This document shows positions 52,093 through 61,231 of a DNA stretch of 64,000 bases, piece by piece (within the stretch, counting starts at the first letter, position 1; every line of letters begins with the position of its first letter). The translations under genes were made by a program, and so were the position numbers. The notes beneath the pieces were generated by a model. That model did no database searches and was not told where the DNA came from. It worked only from the letters and a program-made list of their open reading frames with translations. The DNA lies in contig NZ_SMFZ01000002.1 of assembly GCF_004339565.1 (NCBI RefSeq), positions 2,790,001-2,854,000 of the forward strand. The letters run 5' to 3'. The stretch is from Pseudonocardia endophytica (GTDB taxonomy: Bacteria; Actinomycetota; Actinomycetes; Mycobacteriales; Pseudonocardiaceae).

Positions 52093-53447
52093 CCCGCCCG
52101 GCGTTCCGGCTGCTGTCCGCCGAGCCGTCGACGCCCGGGGGAGCGGTCTCCGAGCACGCGGCCGTCCGGCGCCTGCTCCAGCGCGTCGGGCTCGGAGCGC
52201 GGCCGGGGGAGACGGACGCCGCCGCACGCAACGGGTTCGACGTGACGCTCACCGGCCTGATGAGTCCCGCGGGACGGGACGCGGGCGTCGCGGCGACGCC
52301 TCCTCCTGGGTTGGCGCCGCTGGAACGCAGGGCGGGCAAGAACGACGCCGACGCCCGCACGGAGCAGCGCCAGGAGGCGACGAAGCAGACCGCGCAGCTC
52401 GGAACGTGGTGGCTGGACCGGATGGCCGCCGTCGACGAACCCCTGCCCGAGCGCATGACCTGGTTCTGGCACGGCCACTTCGCCACCAGCGCGCAGAAGG
52501 TGCGCTACCCGCCGTTGATGCTCGCCCAGAACGAGACCCTGCGCCGCCTCGGACGCGGCGACTTCCGGACGCTCGCCCAGGCCATGATCATCGACCCGGC
52601 CATGCTGGTCTGGCTCGACGGCGGCGGCAACAGGGTCGGCCGACCGAACGAGAACCTGGCCCGCGAGTTCATGGAGCTGTTCACGCTCGGCGTCGGCCAC
52701 TACACCGAGGACGACGTCCGCCAGGCCGCCCGCGCGCTCACCGGCTGGCGGGTGGACTTCCGCACCGGAGCCGCGACGCAGGACCCGCGCGACCACGACG
52801 CGGCACCGAAGACCGTGCTCGGCACGACCGCGCCGTACGACGCGGCCGGGCTCACCGACCTGCTCGTCACCCGCCCTGCGTCGCCGACGTTCCTGGCCGG
52901 CCGGATCTGGCGGCGGCTGGTCTCGGACACCCCGCCGTCGACCTCCACACTGGACCGGCTGGTCGCCGCGTACGGCCCCGGTCACGACGTCACCGCGCTC
53001 GTGCGGGCGATCGCCGGTTCCGAGGAGTTCCGCAGCGCGGAGTCGGTGCTGGTCCGCCCGCCGGTGGACTGGCTGGTCGGAGCGCTGCGGGCGTTGCGGC
53101 TGACGGCGTCGGCGCTGAAGCAGCAGACGCTGACCAGCGGACTGCGCGACCTCGGGCAGATCCCGCTCCGCCCGCCGGACGTCGGCGGGTGGCCGTCCGG
53201 GCCGCCGTGGCTCTCGACGGCAGCCGCGCTCGCCCGGCTGCAGGTCGCCCGCGAGCTCGCCCGCACGGCCGACCTGTCCCCGATCACCGACGAGCCGCGG
53301 CCGGGCCGGGTGGAGGCGACGGCCGCGCTGCTCGGCCTGGACGGGTTCGGCTCCCGCACCACCTCCGCGCTGGCGCCGCTCGCCGGACGCCCGCCCGACC
53401 TCGTCGCAGCCGCCCTCGCGTCCCCCGAGAACACGGTGAGTGCCTGA
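52089..53447 (+). CDS. DUF1800 family protein
   Basis: 452 residues with DUF1800 blocks: AAVRRLLQRVGLGARP near the start, MTWFWHGHFATSAQKV, the signature NENLAREFMELFTLGVGHYTE, and GLRDLGQIPLRPPDVGGWP near the end. DUF1800 proteins are nearly always paired with DUF1501 proteins, as here (TGATG overlap with the next gene). Function is unproven; the pair is usually considered exported or envelope-associated. No N-terminal signal is evident in this copy. Confidence 0.92.
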   Translation: MTRPAFRLLSAEPSTPGGAVSEHAAVRRLLQRVGLGARPGETDAAARNGFDVTLTGLMSPAGRDAGVAATPPPGLAPLERRAGKNDADARTEQRQEATKQTAQLGTWWLDRMAAVDEPLPERMTWFWHGHFATSAQKVRYPPLMLAQNETLRRLGRGDFRTLAQAMIIDPAMLVWLDGGGNRVGRPNENLAREFMELFTLGVGHYTEDDVRQAARALTGWRVDFRTGAATQDPRDHDAAPKTVLGTTAPYDAAGLTDLLVTRPASPTFLAGRIWRRLVSDTPPSTSTLDRLVAAYGPGHDVTALVRAIAGSEEFRSAESVLVRPPVDWLVGALRALRLTASALKQQTLTSGLRDLGQIPLRPPDVGGWPSGPPWLSTAAALARLQVARELARTADLSPITDEPRPGRVEATAALLGLDGFGSRTTSALAPLAGRPPDLVAAALASPENTVSA

Positions 53448-54652
53448 TGGCCCTGAATGCTCTTACCCGCCGCCGCTTCCTGACCTGGGCCGGCATGGGG
53501 ACCGCGGCTGCCGCGGCAGCGAGCGTCGGATGGATGGAGCTGGCCGACCGCGCCCGCACCACACCGCTCCCGCCGGGTGCCCCGGTCCTCGTGCTGGTCA
53601 CGATGTACGGCGGCAACGACGGGCTGAACACCGTCGTCCCCGCGGCCGACGGCGCCTACCAGAGCGCCCGCCCGGATCTGGCCTACGACCAGGGCGAGGT
53701 GCTCGACGTCGGCGAGGGACTCGGGCTCAACCCGGGCATGACGGGTCTGAAGAAGGAGTGGGACGCCGGGCGGCTGGCGATCGTGCGCGGCGTCGGCTAC
53801 CCGAAACCGGACCACAGCCACTTCCGCTCGATGGACATCTGGCAGACGGCGGATCCGGCGAGCCCGTCGTCGACCGGGTGGATCGGGCGCTGGCTGGACG
53901 CGAACGGCCGGGACCCGCTCGCCGCGATCTCGTTGGAACCGGTCCTGCCGCCCCTGCTCTCCGGTGCGACGACGACGGGTGCCGCGCTGCCGCTGCGCGG
54001 GCTCACGCTGCCCGGTGGGACGCTCGGGACGGCGTTCGCCGCGATGGGCGCGGCTGGGCCGGGGGAGCCGGAGCTGCAGGCGGCGGCCGCGCGGTCGGTC
54101 GCCGACCTGCACCGCACGGTGGGGACGTTCGGCGCCGCGGTCGAGGGGTCCGACGGCGCCGACGGCAACGGTGACGGCAAGACCGGCGCGCTGAAGGCCC
54201 AGCTCGACGTCGTCGCGCGCTGCATCGCGGCCGGCGCGCCGACGCGCGTCTACTCGGTGAGCCTCGGCGGGTTCGACACCCACGCCGACGAGCGCGACAC
54301 GCAGCAACGCCTGCTGACCGAGCTCGACGGCGCGCTGTCCGGGTTCCTGACGGGCACGACGGGGGACCGGCAGGTCGTCGTCATGGCCTACTCCGAGTTC
54401 GGACGGCGGGTGGTCGCCAACGCGAACGAGGGCACCGACCACGGCACGGCGGGCCCGGTGCTCGTCGCGGGCAACGGTGTGCGCGGCGGCTTCGTCGGCG
54501 AGCAGCCGAGCCTCACCGATCTCGACGACGGCGACCTGAAGGCCGGCGTCGACTTCCGTGACGTCTACGCCACGCTGCTCACGGGGGTCCTGACGTCGGA
54601 CCCGGAGCCGGTGCTCGGCCCGGGCCGGAGGGAGCTGCCGCTGCTGGCGTGA
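53447..54652 (+). CDS. DUF1501 family protein, Tat-exported
   Basis: 401 residues. The N-terminus TRRRFLTWAGMGTAAAAAASVGW is a twin-arginine signal. The mature part is an alkaline-phosphatase/sulfatase-like fold of DUF1501: VLVTMYGGNDGLNTVVP, PDHSHFRSMDIWQTA, YSVSLGGFDTHADE, AYSEFGRRVVANANEGTDHGTAGP. A DGADGNGDGK segment resembles a calcium-binding loop. It completes the lipoprotein/DUF1800/DUF1501 operon. The last 74 bases overlap the convergent histidine-kinase coding end. Exact activity unknown. Confidence 0.92.
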   Translation: MALNALTRRRFLTWAGMGTAAAAAASVGWMELADRARTTPLPPGAPVLVLVTMYGGNDGLNTVVPAADGAYQSARPDLAYDQGEVLDVGEGLGLNPGMTGLKKEWDAGRLAIVRGVGYPKPDHSHFRSMDIWQTADPASPSSTGWIGRWLDANGRDPLAAISLEPVLPPLLSGATTTGAALPLRGLTLPGGTLGTAFAAMGAAGPGEPELQAAAARSVADLHRTVGTFGAAVEGSDGADGNGDGKTGALKAQLDVVARCIAAGAPTRVYSVSLGGFDTHADERDTQQRLLTELDGALSGFLTGTTGDRQVVVMAYSEFGRRVVANANEGTDHGTAGPVLVAGNGVRGGFVGEQPSLTDLDDGDLKAGVDFRDVYATLLTGVLTSDPEPVLGPGRRELPLLA

Positions 54653-55949
54653 CCGTGAACGCCGTCCCGCCCTCCGGTGCCGGGCCGGCCTCGACCCGCC
54701 CGCCCATCTGCGTCACCAGACCCTGGACCAGGGCGAGACCGATGCCGCCGACACCGAGCGGGCGCCGTCCGCGGTACCGGTCGTGCAGTGCACCGGGCTC
54801 GAACACGACCGCGTAGTCCTCCTCGGTCAGGCCAGGGCCACCGTCGCGGACCTGCACCGACCCGTCGCGCACGGCGAGGACAAGGGGAGCGCCCGACGGG
54901 GTCACCCGCAGCGCGTTCGACGCCAGGGCGTCGATCACCTGGCGCAGGCGGCGCGGGTCGGCCCGCACCGGGACCGGCCCCGAGGGGATCTCCCGCCGCA
55001 CGACGACGCCGGACGACCGGGCCCGCATCTCCCACACCCCGGCCGCCTCGGCGACGAGCGCGGCCAGGTCGATCTCGGCGATGTCCAGCGTGAAGTCGTC
55101 GGCCTCCAGGCGCGCCAGCTCGATCAGGTCGGCGACCAGCCCCTCCAACCGCTCCGCCTCGCGCACGACGGTCGCGCCGGCCTCCCGCGCGTCGTCGCCG
55201 GTCACGACACCGTCCGCGATCGACTCGCCGAACCCGCGGACGGCGGTCAACGGCGTGCGCAGCTCGTGCGACACCGACAGCAGGAACCGGCGCTGCCGCT
55301 CCTCGCTGTGCGCCAGCGCGTCGGCCAGCTCGTTCACCGCGGAGGCGACCCCCGCCACCTCCGCCGGACCGCGGACCGGCACCCGGACGTCGCGCTCCCC
55401 TCCGCGCAGCCGGCGCGCGGCGTCGGTCACCGCCCGCAACGGACGCCCGGACAGCGTCCCGACCGCGACACCCACCAGCACGGCGGCGGCCGCACCGACC
55501 AGCAGCGCCAGCCCGACGTTGCGCCGCAACGCGCCGAGCGGACCGGTGTCGACGGGTCGGACCAGCGCGATCCCACCGGACGGAAGCGGACGGGCCTCGA
55601 CCAGGTAGACCCGCCCCGCGACGTCCGCGGCCGCCGAGACCGGGACCCCGGTGAGCGCGCGGTCGGCGCCGGTGCGGGTCACCGCGGTGCCGATCGGCCC
55701 CGGTGGTCGGGCTCGGTCCAGTGGGACGACCGTGATGTCCTGGGCCTGCAGGACGGCGACGACCCGGCCGATGTCGCCGCCCTGCGCGGCCACCACGTCG
55801 GCCTGCTCCGCGAGCGCCTGCCTGGCGACCTGACGCGCCGTCGTCGACACCAGCTGCAGGGCGACGAGCGCGGCCAGCGCCACCGCGACGAGCGCGACCA
55901 CCAGGCAGGCGCCGGTCACCCGCCACGCCAGCGACCGGCGGGCCGTCAT
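54579..55949 (-). CDS. Sensor histidine kinase
   Basis: 456 residues. Two membrane helices (about 11-30 and 160-183) bracket an external sensor region of about 125 residues. Then comes HAMP (GRPLRAVTDAARRLRGGERDVRVPV), the H-box SVSHELRTPLTAV, the N-box ASNALRVTP, and G-boxes RDGGPGLTEED and GIGLALVQGLV. The ATG overlaps the response-regulator stop (ATGA). A Pro/Gly-rich C-terminal tail overlaps the end of the DUF1501 gene on the other strand. The signal is unknown. Confidence 0.94.
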   Translation of the reverse strand: MTARRSLAWRVTGACLVVALVAVALAALVALQLVSTTARQVARQALAEQADVVAAQGGDIGRVVAVLQAQDITVVPLDRARPPGPIGTAVTRTGADRALTGVPVSAAADVAGRVYLVEARPLPSGGIALVRPVDTGPLGALRRNVGLALLVGAAAAVLVGVAVGTLSGRPLRAVTDAARRLRGGERDVRVPVRGPAEVAGVASAVNELADALAHSEERQRRFLLSVSHELRTPLTAVRGFGESIADGVVTGDDAREAGATVVREAERLEGLVADLIELARLEADDFTLDIAEIDLAALVAEAAGVWEMRARSSGVVVRREIPSGPVPVRADPRRLRQVIDALASNALRVTPSGAPLVLAVRDGSVQVRDGGPGLTEEDYAVVFEPGALHDRYRGRRPLGVGGIGLALVQGLVTQMGGRVEAGPAPEGGTAFTVTPAAAAPSGPGRAPAPGPTSGPP

Positions 55950-56632
55950 CGCTCGTCGGCGGCGTAGCCGACGCCGCGCACCGTCCTGATCGGACCGGAC
56001 GGGCCGAGCTTCGCGCGGAGCTGGGCGACGTGCACGTCCACCGTGCGCGTCCCGGACGACGACGGGTAGCCCCACACGGCGGCCAGCAGCTGCTCGCGGG
56101 AGAACACCCGGCCGGGCGCGCGCATCAGGTGGGCGAGGAGATCGAACTCGGTCGCCGTGAGCTCGACGTCGGCGTCCCCGGCGCGCACCCGCCTGCGGTC
56201 GGCGTCCAGGCGGACGGTGCCGAGCTCGAGCACGTCGCCGACCGGGGCGCCACCGACCCGGCGCAGCACCGTCCGGATCCGGACGACGAGCTCGCGCGGG
56301 CTGAACGGTTTCGTCACGTAGTCGTCGGCGCCGAGCTCGAGGCCGAGGATGCGGTCCACCTCGTCGTCGCGGGCGGTGACGAACAGGACCGGCATTTCGT
56401 CGCGCTCCGCCCGCAGCGTCCGGCAGACCTCGATGCCGTCGATCCGGCCGGGCAACCCGACGTCGAGCACGACGGCGACCGGCCGGTGCCTGCGGACGGC
56501 CGCCAGGCCTGCGTCGCCGTCGGACTCGACGTGCACCCCGAACCCGTCCCGCCGCAGGTAGAGCGCGACGAGGTCGGAGATCGCCCGGTCGTCCTCGACG
56601 ACCAGGACGAGCCCGCGGGACGGGGTGGACAC
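55946..56632 (-). CDS. OmpR-family response regulator
   Basis: 228 residues: receiver with acidic pocket VEDDRA, phospho-acceptor Asp in VVLDVGLPG, switch Thr in VTARD and Lys in TKPFSP. It is followed by a trans_reg_C winged helix (LTATEFDLLAHLMRAPGRVFSREQLL, TVDVHVAQLRAKL, VRGVGYAADE). GTG at 56632 lies seven bases after the ABM-domain gene stop, so the three genes ABM, regulator and kinase probably form one operon. Partner of the kinase at 54579. Confidence 0.95.
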   Translation of the reverse strand: MSTPSRGLVLVVEDDRAISDLVALYLRRDGFGVHVESDGDAGLAAVRRHRPVAVVLDVGLPGRIDGIEVCRTLRAERDEMPVLFVTARDDEVDRILGLELGADDYVTKPFSPRELVVRIRTVLRRVGGAPVGDVLELGTVRLDADRRRVRAGDADVELTATEFDLLAHLMRAPGRVFSREQLLAAVWGYPSSSGTRTVDVHVAQLRAKLGPSGPIRTVRGVGYAADER

Positions 56633-56638
56633 CGGGGG

Positions 56639-56959
56639 TCAGGCGATCCGCTTGAGCCTGCTGATCGTCAGACCGTTCGCGTCGAGGAGGTCACCGAGCA
56701 TCCCGGCGAAGCGGACGAGGTGCGGCGCGGCCAGGTGCTCGTCGAGCTTCGCCTCGGACTCCCAGTTCTCGTAGAGGTAGAAGAGGCCCTCGTCCTCGGT
56801 CGAGACGTGCAGGTTGTAGTTGACGAAGCCGTCCTCGGACGAGGTCGGCTCGACCAGCGCCTCCAGCTCGCGGCGCAGCTCCGCCTCCTTGCCGGGGGCC
56901 GCCTTCATGTGGGCGATCACGGTGAGCAGGTTCGGGTTGGAATCCGTGGGTGTCGTCAC
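56639..56959 (-). CDS. Antibiotic biosynthesis monooxygenase (ABM/YgiN-type) domain protein
   Basis: A 106-residue dimeric alpha+beta barrel protein: LLTVIAHMKAAPGKEAELRRELEALV, GFVNYNLHVSTEDEGLFYLYENWESEA, LDEHLAAPHLVRF. Such proteins oxidise quinol-like compounds or act as small redox or stress proteins. GTG at 56959 was chosen to include the first strand. It is probably the first gene of an operon with the two-component system, and it is divergent from the DUF3500 gene. Confidence 0.9.
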   Translation of the reverse strand: MTTPTDSNPNLLTVIAHMKAAPGKEAELRRELEALVEPTSSEDGFVNYNLHVSTEDEGLFYLYENWESEAKLDEHLAAPHLVRFAGMLGDLLDANGLTISRLKRIA

Positions 56960-57008
56960 GGCGGTGTCGTACCACGGTCGACGTCCTGTGCGCCCGGCGA
57001 CGCGGCGG

Positions 57009-57014
57009 TAGCGT
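57009..57014 (+). promoter_or_regulatory. -10 box TAGCGT for a leaderless DUF3500 transcript
   Basis: TAGCGT precedes ATG 57023 by eight bases and no Shine-Dalgarno is present, as at four other starts in the window. Confidence 0.5.
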
Positions 57015-57022
57015 CCGGGGTC

Positions 57023-58168
57023 ATGAGCACCCCCGGCGCCGGCACCGAGGACATCGCGGCGGCCATGGCCGAGGCCGCGCGGGCCTGGCTGGACGGGCTC
57101 GACCCGGCGCAGCGGGCGACGGCCACCGGCCACACGCCCGCCGACGACGACACCGACGCCGAGCGACGCCGCTGGTTCTACACCCCGACCGACCACGGTG
57201 GACTGACGTTCCACGACCAGCAGCCACCACAGCAGCGGGCCGCGATGAAGCTCGTCGGGTCCGGTCTGTCCCGCGCCGCGTACGTCACGGCGGCGACCGT
57301 GATGGGGCTGGAGAACGTCCTCGACCACACCGAGGGCTTCGTGACGATGTTCGACCGCACCCGCGGCCGCGACCCGTTCCTGTACTACCTGCGGGTCTTC
57401 GGCGACCCCGGCCCGTCCGGAACCTGGGGCTGGCGGTTCGGCGGGCACCACGTCTCGGTCAACATGCTCGTCGTCGACGGGCTCGTGGTCGCGTCCACGC
57501 CGTGCTTTCTCGGGGCCGACCCGGCGACGTCCGAGCTGCTCGGGGCCGCGCGGCTGCGCCCGCTCGGCGAGGTCGAGGACCTGGCGCGGGACATCGTCCG
57601 CTCGCTGCCCGACGAGCTGGCGCGACGGGCGGTGCTGCTGGACAGGGCGCCGTCGGACATCGTCGCGGCGAACCGCACGACGGTGAGCGAGGGCGACCGG
57701 GTGATCCCGCTGGCCGGGATCTGGCGTGCTCCGTTCGGGAAGCCGGAGGAGCAGGAGAAGCTCCAGGAGATGAGCGACGGCATCGAGGACCGGCAGGGGC
57801 TCTCGGCGGCCGATCACCAGGTCGTCGAGCTGACCGACGTCCCGAAGGGCGTGCCCGCGTCCGAGCTGGACGCCGCGCAGCGCGAGCAGCTGCGGATGCT
57901 GCTCGGCACCTACCTGAAGCGGGTGCCCGACGAGCTCTCCCCGATGCGGGACTACGACGACGACGCGGCGCTGGACGCCGTGCACCTGGCCTGGGCCGGT
58001 CCGACCGAGCCCGGGGCGGGGCACTACTACCGGCTGCAGGGGCCCCGCCTGCTCGTGGAGTGGGACAACACCCAGCGCGACGCGAACCACGCGCACTCGG
58101 TCTGGAGGGACCCCACCCGCGACTTCGGGCTCGACGTCCTGGGTGCGCACCGCGCCGCGCACCACTGA
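57023..58168 (+). CDS. DUF3500 family protein
   Basis: 381 residues matching DUF3500 over its length: GLDPAQRATATGH, RRRWFYTPTDHGGLTF, GLSRAAYVTAATVMGLENVLD, FLYYLRVFGDPGPSGTWGWRFGGHHVSVN and the terminal HYYRLQGPRLLVEWDNTQRDANHAHSVWRD. The many conserved His, Arg and Trp residues suggest an enzyme, but no activity is established for the family. It is divergent from the ABM/two-component operon and ends three bases before the convergent beta-lactamase-fold gene stop. Confidence 0.93.
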   Translation: MSTPGAGTEDIAAAMAEAARAWLDGLDPAQRATATGHTPADDDTDAERRRWFYTPTDHGGLTFHDQQPPQQRAAMKLVGSGLSRAAYVTAATVMGLENVLDHTEGFVTMFDRTRGRDPFLYYLRVFGDPGPSGTWGWRFGGHHVSVNMLVVDGLVVASTPCFLGADPATSELLGAARLRPLGEVEDLARDIVRSLPDELARRAVLLDRAPSDIVAANRTTVSEGDRVIPLAGIWRAPFGKPEEQEKLQEMSDGIEDRQGLSAADHQVVELTDVPKGVPASELDAAQREQLRMLLGTYLKRVPDELSPMRDYDDDAALDAVHLAWAGPTEPGAGHYYRLQGPRLLVEWDNTQRDANHAHSVWRDPTRDFGLDVLGAHRAAHH

Positions 58169-58170
58169 GG

Positions 58171-59283
58171 TCACCCGTGCACGGCGGCGCGGAACTCCCA
58201 CAGCAGGTCCAGGCAGTCCGGTGACGTCCAGGCCGTCGGGGTGAGCAGCAGGCTCGTCGTGTCGTGCGCGGGATCGGACAGCCAGGCCACGCCGGTGCCT
58301 CCGACCCAGCCGTAGCGGCCGCGGTCGTCGGCGCCCACGCCGAGGCCCCAGCCCTCGCCGTCCGGGAACACGCCGGTGTGCTGGGCGTCGGTGAGCCGGT
58401 CGGTCGTCATCTCGGAGACCGAGCACGGCGCGAGGACCGCGCCACCGCCGTCGCGCAGCATCCCGGCGAACGCCAGCAGATCGTCCACCGTGGACACCAG
58501 GCCGCCACCGCCGGACTCGAACGCGGGCGGGGCGGACCACGCGCCGTCGACCGGATCGAGCACGGCTCCGGACGGCTCCAGCAGCGGGCAGAACCGGTGC
58601 CGCACCGAGGCCGGCACGTGGAAGCCGGTGTCGCGCATGCCGAGCGGCGCGAAGATCCGCTCGGCCAGCAGATCGCCGAGGGACGTGCCGGTGGCGCGGG
58701 CGAGCAGGACGCCCAGCACGTCGGAGCCGGTGTGGTAGATCCATCGCTCGCCGGGCTGGGCGATCAGCGGCAGCCCGCCGAGGCGGCGCATCCACTCGTC
58801 CGGCTCCGGCTGGACCCGGGTCCCCGGCAGGTGGTCGCCGCCGAGGTCGGCGTCGGAGTAGGCGTGCTGGATCGGGTACCGCGCGGGGGAGACGTGCAGG
58901 ACCCCGATCCCGAGCCGGAGGCTCATCAGGTCCTCGACGGTGATCGGCCGTCGCGCCGGGACGGTGTCGTCCAGGTCGGTGCCCTCGTGGCGCAGCACCC
59001 GCCGGTCGGCGAGCTCGGGCAGCCAGCGGTCCACCCGGTCGTCGAGATCCAGGACGCCGTCCTCGACGAGCGCCATCGCCGCGGCGGCGACGACCGGCTT
59101 CGTGAGCGAGGCGATCCGCACGATCGTGTCCCGCCGCAGCGGGGTTCCGCCGGGCCCGGCGGTCCCGCGGACGTCGACCGTGACGTCCCCGCCGCGCACG
59201 ACGGCGGTGATCGCACCGGGCACCGTCCCGGCGTCCAGGTGCCGGGTCAGGACGTGGTCGGCGGTGTCCTGCATCGCAGGCAT
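58171..59283 (-). CDS. Serine hydrolase of the beta-lactamase/penicillin-binding (class C-like) family
   Basis: 370 residues. The SxxK catalytic pair is SLTK near residue 59, the second motif is YHTGSD (Tyr-x-Thr/Ser in place of YxN), and the third is WVGGTG near the end. The architecture resembles EstB/LovD-like esterases more than true beta-lactamases. No signal peptide, so it is probably cytoplasmic. ATG at 59283 has GGGAGG six bases upstream. Substrate unknown; antibiotic resistance should not be assumed. Confidence 0.92.
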   Translation of the reverse strand: MPAMQDTADHVLTRHLDAGTVPGAITAVVRGGDVTVDVRGTAGPGGTPLRRDTIVRIASLTKPVVAAAAMALVEDGVLDLDDRVDRWLPELADRRVLRHEGTDLDDTVPARRPITVEDLMSLRLGIGVLHVSPARYPIQHAYSDADLGGDHLPGTRVQPEPDEWMRRLGGLPLIAQPGERWIYHTGSDVLGVLLARATGTSLGDLLAERIFAPLGMRDTGFHVPASVRHRFCPLLEPSGAVLDPVDGAWSAPPAFESGGGGLVSTVDDLLAFAGMLRDGGGAVLAPCSVSEMTTDRLTDAQHTGVFPDGEGWGLGVGADDRGRYGWVGGTGVAWLSDPAHDTTSLLLTPTAWTSPDCLDLLWEFRAAVHG

Positions 59284-59353
59284 GGCGGGCCTCCCGGGGG
59301 TGGGGTCACCGATGTCGACTCCACGCCGGGGGCGAACTCATCGCGCGCCGGGA

Positions 59354-60178
59354 TCAGGGCTTGCGGCCCACGCCTCCCGCGATCACGCGCTGCGGCACGG
59401 TGGTCGGCTTCAGGCGGGGTCCGTCCGGCCACCAGTCGGCGCACAGCACGAGACCCGGCTCGACCATCTCCAGCCCGGCGAACAGGGGCTCCAGCTCGGC
59501 CCGGGTGCGGAACCGTCCGCTGTGCACCGGACCGCGCAGCAGCACGTCCTCCAGCGTGCGGGCGAGCTCGCTGGCCTCACCGTTGTCGTCCGGGTCGAAG
59601 AAGTGCGCGATCACGACGTAGGAGCCGGACGGGAGGGCCTCGACGTACTCGTCGACGATCGACTCCGGGCTGCGTGCCGGGTCGTTGTAGTGGTGGATCG
59701 TCCCGTTGTGGATCAGCGCGATCGGCTCGTCGAAGTCGAGGAACCTGCGAACCTGCTCGTTCCCGACGACGTCCTGCGGGGTGAAGATGTCCGCAGGCAG
59801 GAACAGCGTCTGTTCGTTGTCCTCGAGCAGCGCCCTGCCGTGTGCGACGACGGTCGGGTCGTTGTCGACGTAGACGACCTTCGCGTCGGGATGGACCCGC
59901 TGCACCACCTGGTGGGTGTTCTCCGCGGTCGGGAGGCCGGAACCGCAGTCGAGGAACTGCCGGACGTCGGTCTGCGACACGAGGAACCGCAGGGCCCGGA
60001 TCAGGAAGTTCCGGTTCTCGATCGCGACCTGGCGCACACCCGGTGCGATGGCGTCGACCTGGTGGATCGTCTCGCGGTCGATCTCGTAGTGGTCCTTTCC
60101 ACCGAGGGCGTAGTCGTACGCCCTGGCGATGCTCGCCTTCGTCGGGTCGATGTAGCTGGGGGTCGTCGCCTCTACCAT
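59354..60178 (-). CDS. DUF574 SAM-dependent methyltransferase (paralogue 1)
   Basis: 274 residues. The DUF574/Methyltransf_19 hallmarks are SYIDPTKASIARAYDYALGGKDHYEIDR at the start, FLDCGSGLPTAENTHQV as the SAM-binding loop, VVYVDNDPTVVAH as the acidic loop, and WWPDGP near the end. Target unknown; actinobacteria carry many copies, often near XRE/DUF397 pairs as here. The ATG has GAGG five bases upstream. It lies just downstream of its paralogue on the same strand. Confidence 0.94.
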   Translation of the reverse strand: MVEATTPSYIDPTKASIARAYDYALGGKDHYEIDRETIHQVDAIAPGVRQVAIENRNFLIRALRFLVSQTDVRQFLDCGSGLPTAENTHQVVQRVHPDAKVVYVDNDPTVVAHGRALLEDNEQTLFLPADIFTPQDVVGNEQVRRFLDFDEPIALIHNGTIHHYNDPARSPESIVDEYVEALPSGSYVVIAHFFDPDDNGEASELARTLEDVLLRGPVHSGRFRTRAELEPLFAGLEMVEPGLVLCADWWPDGPRLKPTTVPQRVIAGGVGRKP

Positions 60179-60213
60179 CGCGTCCTCGCGTCTCAGGTGC
60201 TCGTGCTCACGTC

Positions 60214-61026
60214 TCAGGGCTTACGGCCGACGCCGCCGACGATGCACCGCTGGGCGGGCGCGAGCGGCTTGATCGCCGGCCCGTCCGGCCACCAGCGCAC
60301 GCACAGCTCGATGCCGGGCGTGACCATCTCCAGGCCGGGGAACATGCCGGCGATCTCGTCCCTGGTGCGGAACCGGCCGCTGCCCATCGGGCTGTGGACG
60401 AACACGTCCTCGAGGCGGCGGGCCAGCTCGCTGTCGGCGTCCTGGGGGTCCATGAAGTGGCTGAGCGCGACGTAGGAGCCGGACGGCAGCGCCTCGACGT
60501 ACTCTTCCATGATCGACTGTGGCGTCCGCGACGGGTCGTCGTAGTGGTGCAGCGTGCCGAGCTGGAACAGGGCGATGGGTTCGTCGAAGTCGAGGAACTT
60601 CCGCACCGCCGGGTCCCCGACGACGTTCGCCGGGTCGAAGATGTCGGCGGGGCTGAACATCGTCAGGTCGTTGTCGGCCAGCAGCGCCTGCCCGTGCGCG
60701 ATGACCGTGGGGTCGTTGTCCACGTACACGACCCGCGCCTCCGGGCGCAGCCGCTGGGCGACCTGGTGCGTGTTCTCCGCGGTCGGCAGACCGGACCCGC
60801 AGTCCAGGAACTGGGTGATCCCGGCCTCGCCCGCCAGGAAGCGCGTCGCACGGATCAGGAACGCCCGGTGGTCGACGGTGAACTGCTCGATCTCCGGCGC
60901 GACCGTCTTCAGTTTCTCGACGGTCTGCCGGTCGACCTCGTAGTTGTCCTTGCCACCCAGCGCGGCGTCGTACACCCTGGCGATGCTCGCCTTCGAGGTG
61001 TCGATGTAGCTCGGCGTCCCGGCCAT
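60214..61026 (-). CDS. DUF574 SAM-dependent methyltransferase (paralogue 2)
   Basis: 270 residues, colinear with paralogue 1: SYIDTSKASIARVYDAALGGKDNYEVDR, FLDCGSGLPTAENTHQVAQRL, VVYVDNDPTVIAH, WWPDGP and the same C-terminal GGVGRKP. ATG at 61026 is preferred over 61044 because it has GAGGGGA upstream and matches the paralogue's N-terminus. It is transcribed before paralogue 1 and diverges from the XRE gene across a 205-base gap. A tandem duplication with clear divergence. Confidence 0.94.
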   Translation of the reverse strand: MAGTPSYIDTSKASIARVYDAALGGKDNYEVDRQTVEKLKTVAPEIEQFTVDHRAFLIRATRFLAGEAGITQFLDCGSGLPTAENTHQVAQRLRPEARVVYVDNDPTVIAHGQALLADNDLTMFSPADIFDPANVVGDPAVRKFLDFDEPIALFQLGTLHHYDDPSRTPQSIMEEYVEALPSGSYVALSHFMDPQDADSELARRLEDVFVHSPMGSGRFRTRDEIAGMFPGLEMVTPGIELCVRWWPDGPAIKPLAPAQRCIVGGVGRKP

Positions 61027-61231
61027 GATCGTCCCCTCACACACACGCCCCGTGACGGGACGTCACCGGGGTGAGATCACGATAGCGGTCGTCGCGTGCA
61101 CCGATCCATGCCCTCCCGGCCACGTCGCGGGGGCCACGACGCAGGTCGTCGCGGTGTACGGTGACTGTCCCGCTCGTCGCGCACGCGCGGCGGTCGAGTA
61201 CGACGTCCAGGCGACCGGAGGAGCCCGTCCC

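Noticed and set aside
58171-59283. Antibiotic-resistance beta-lactamase
   Set aside because: No signal peptide and a YxT/GGT motif set typical of cytoplasmic esterase-like family members; resistance cannot be claimed.
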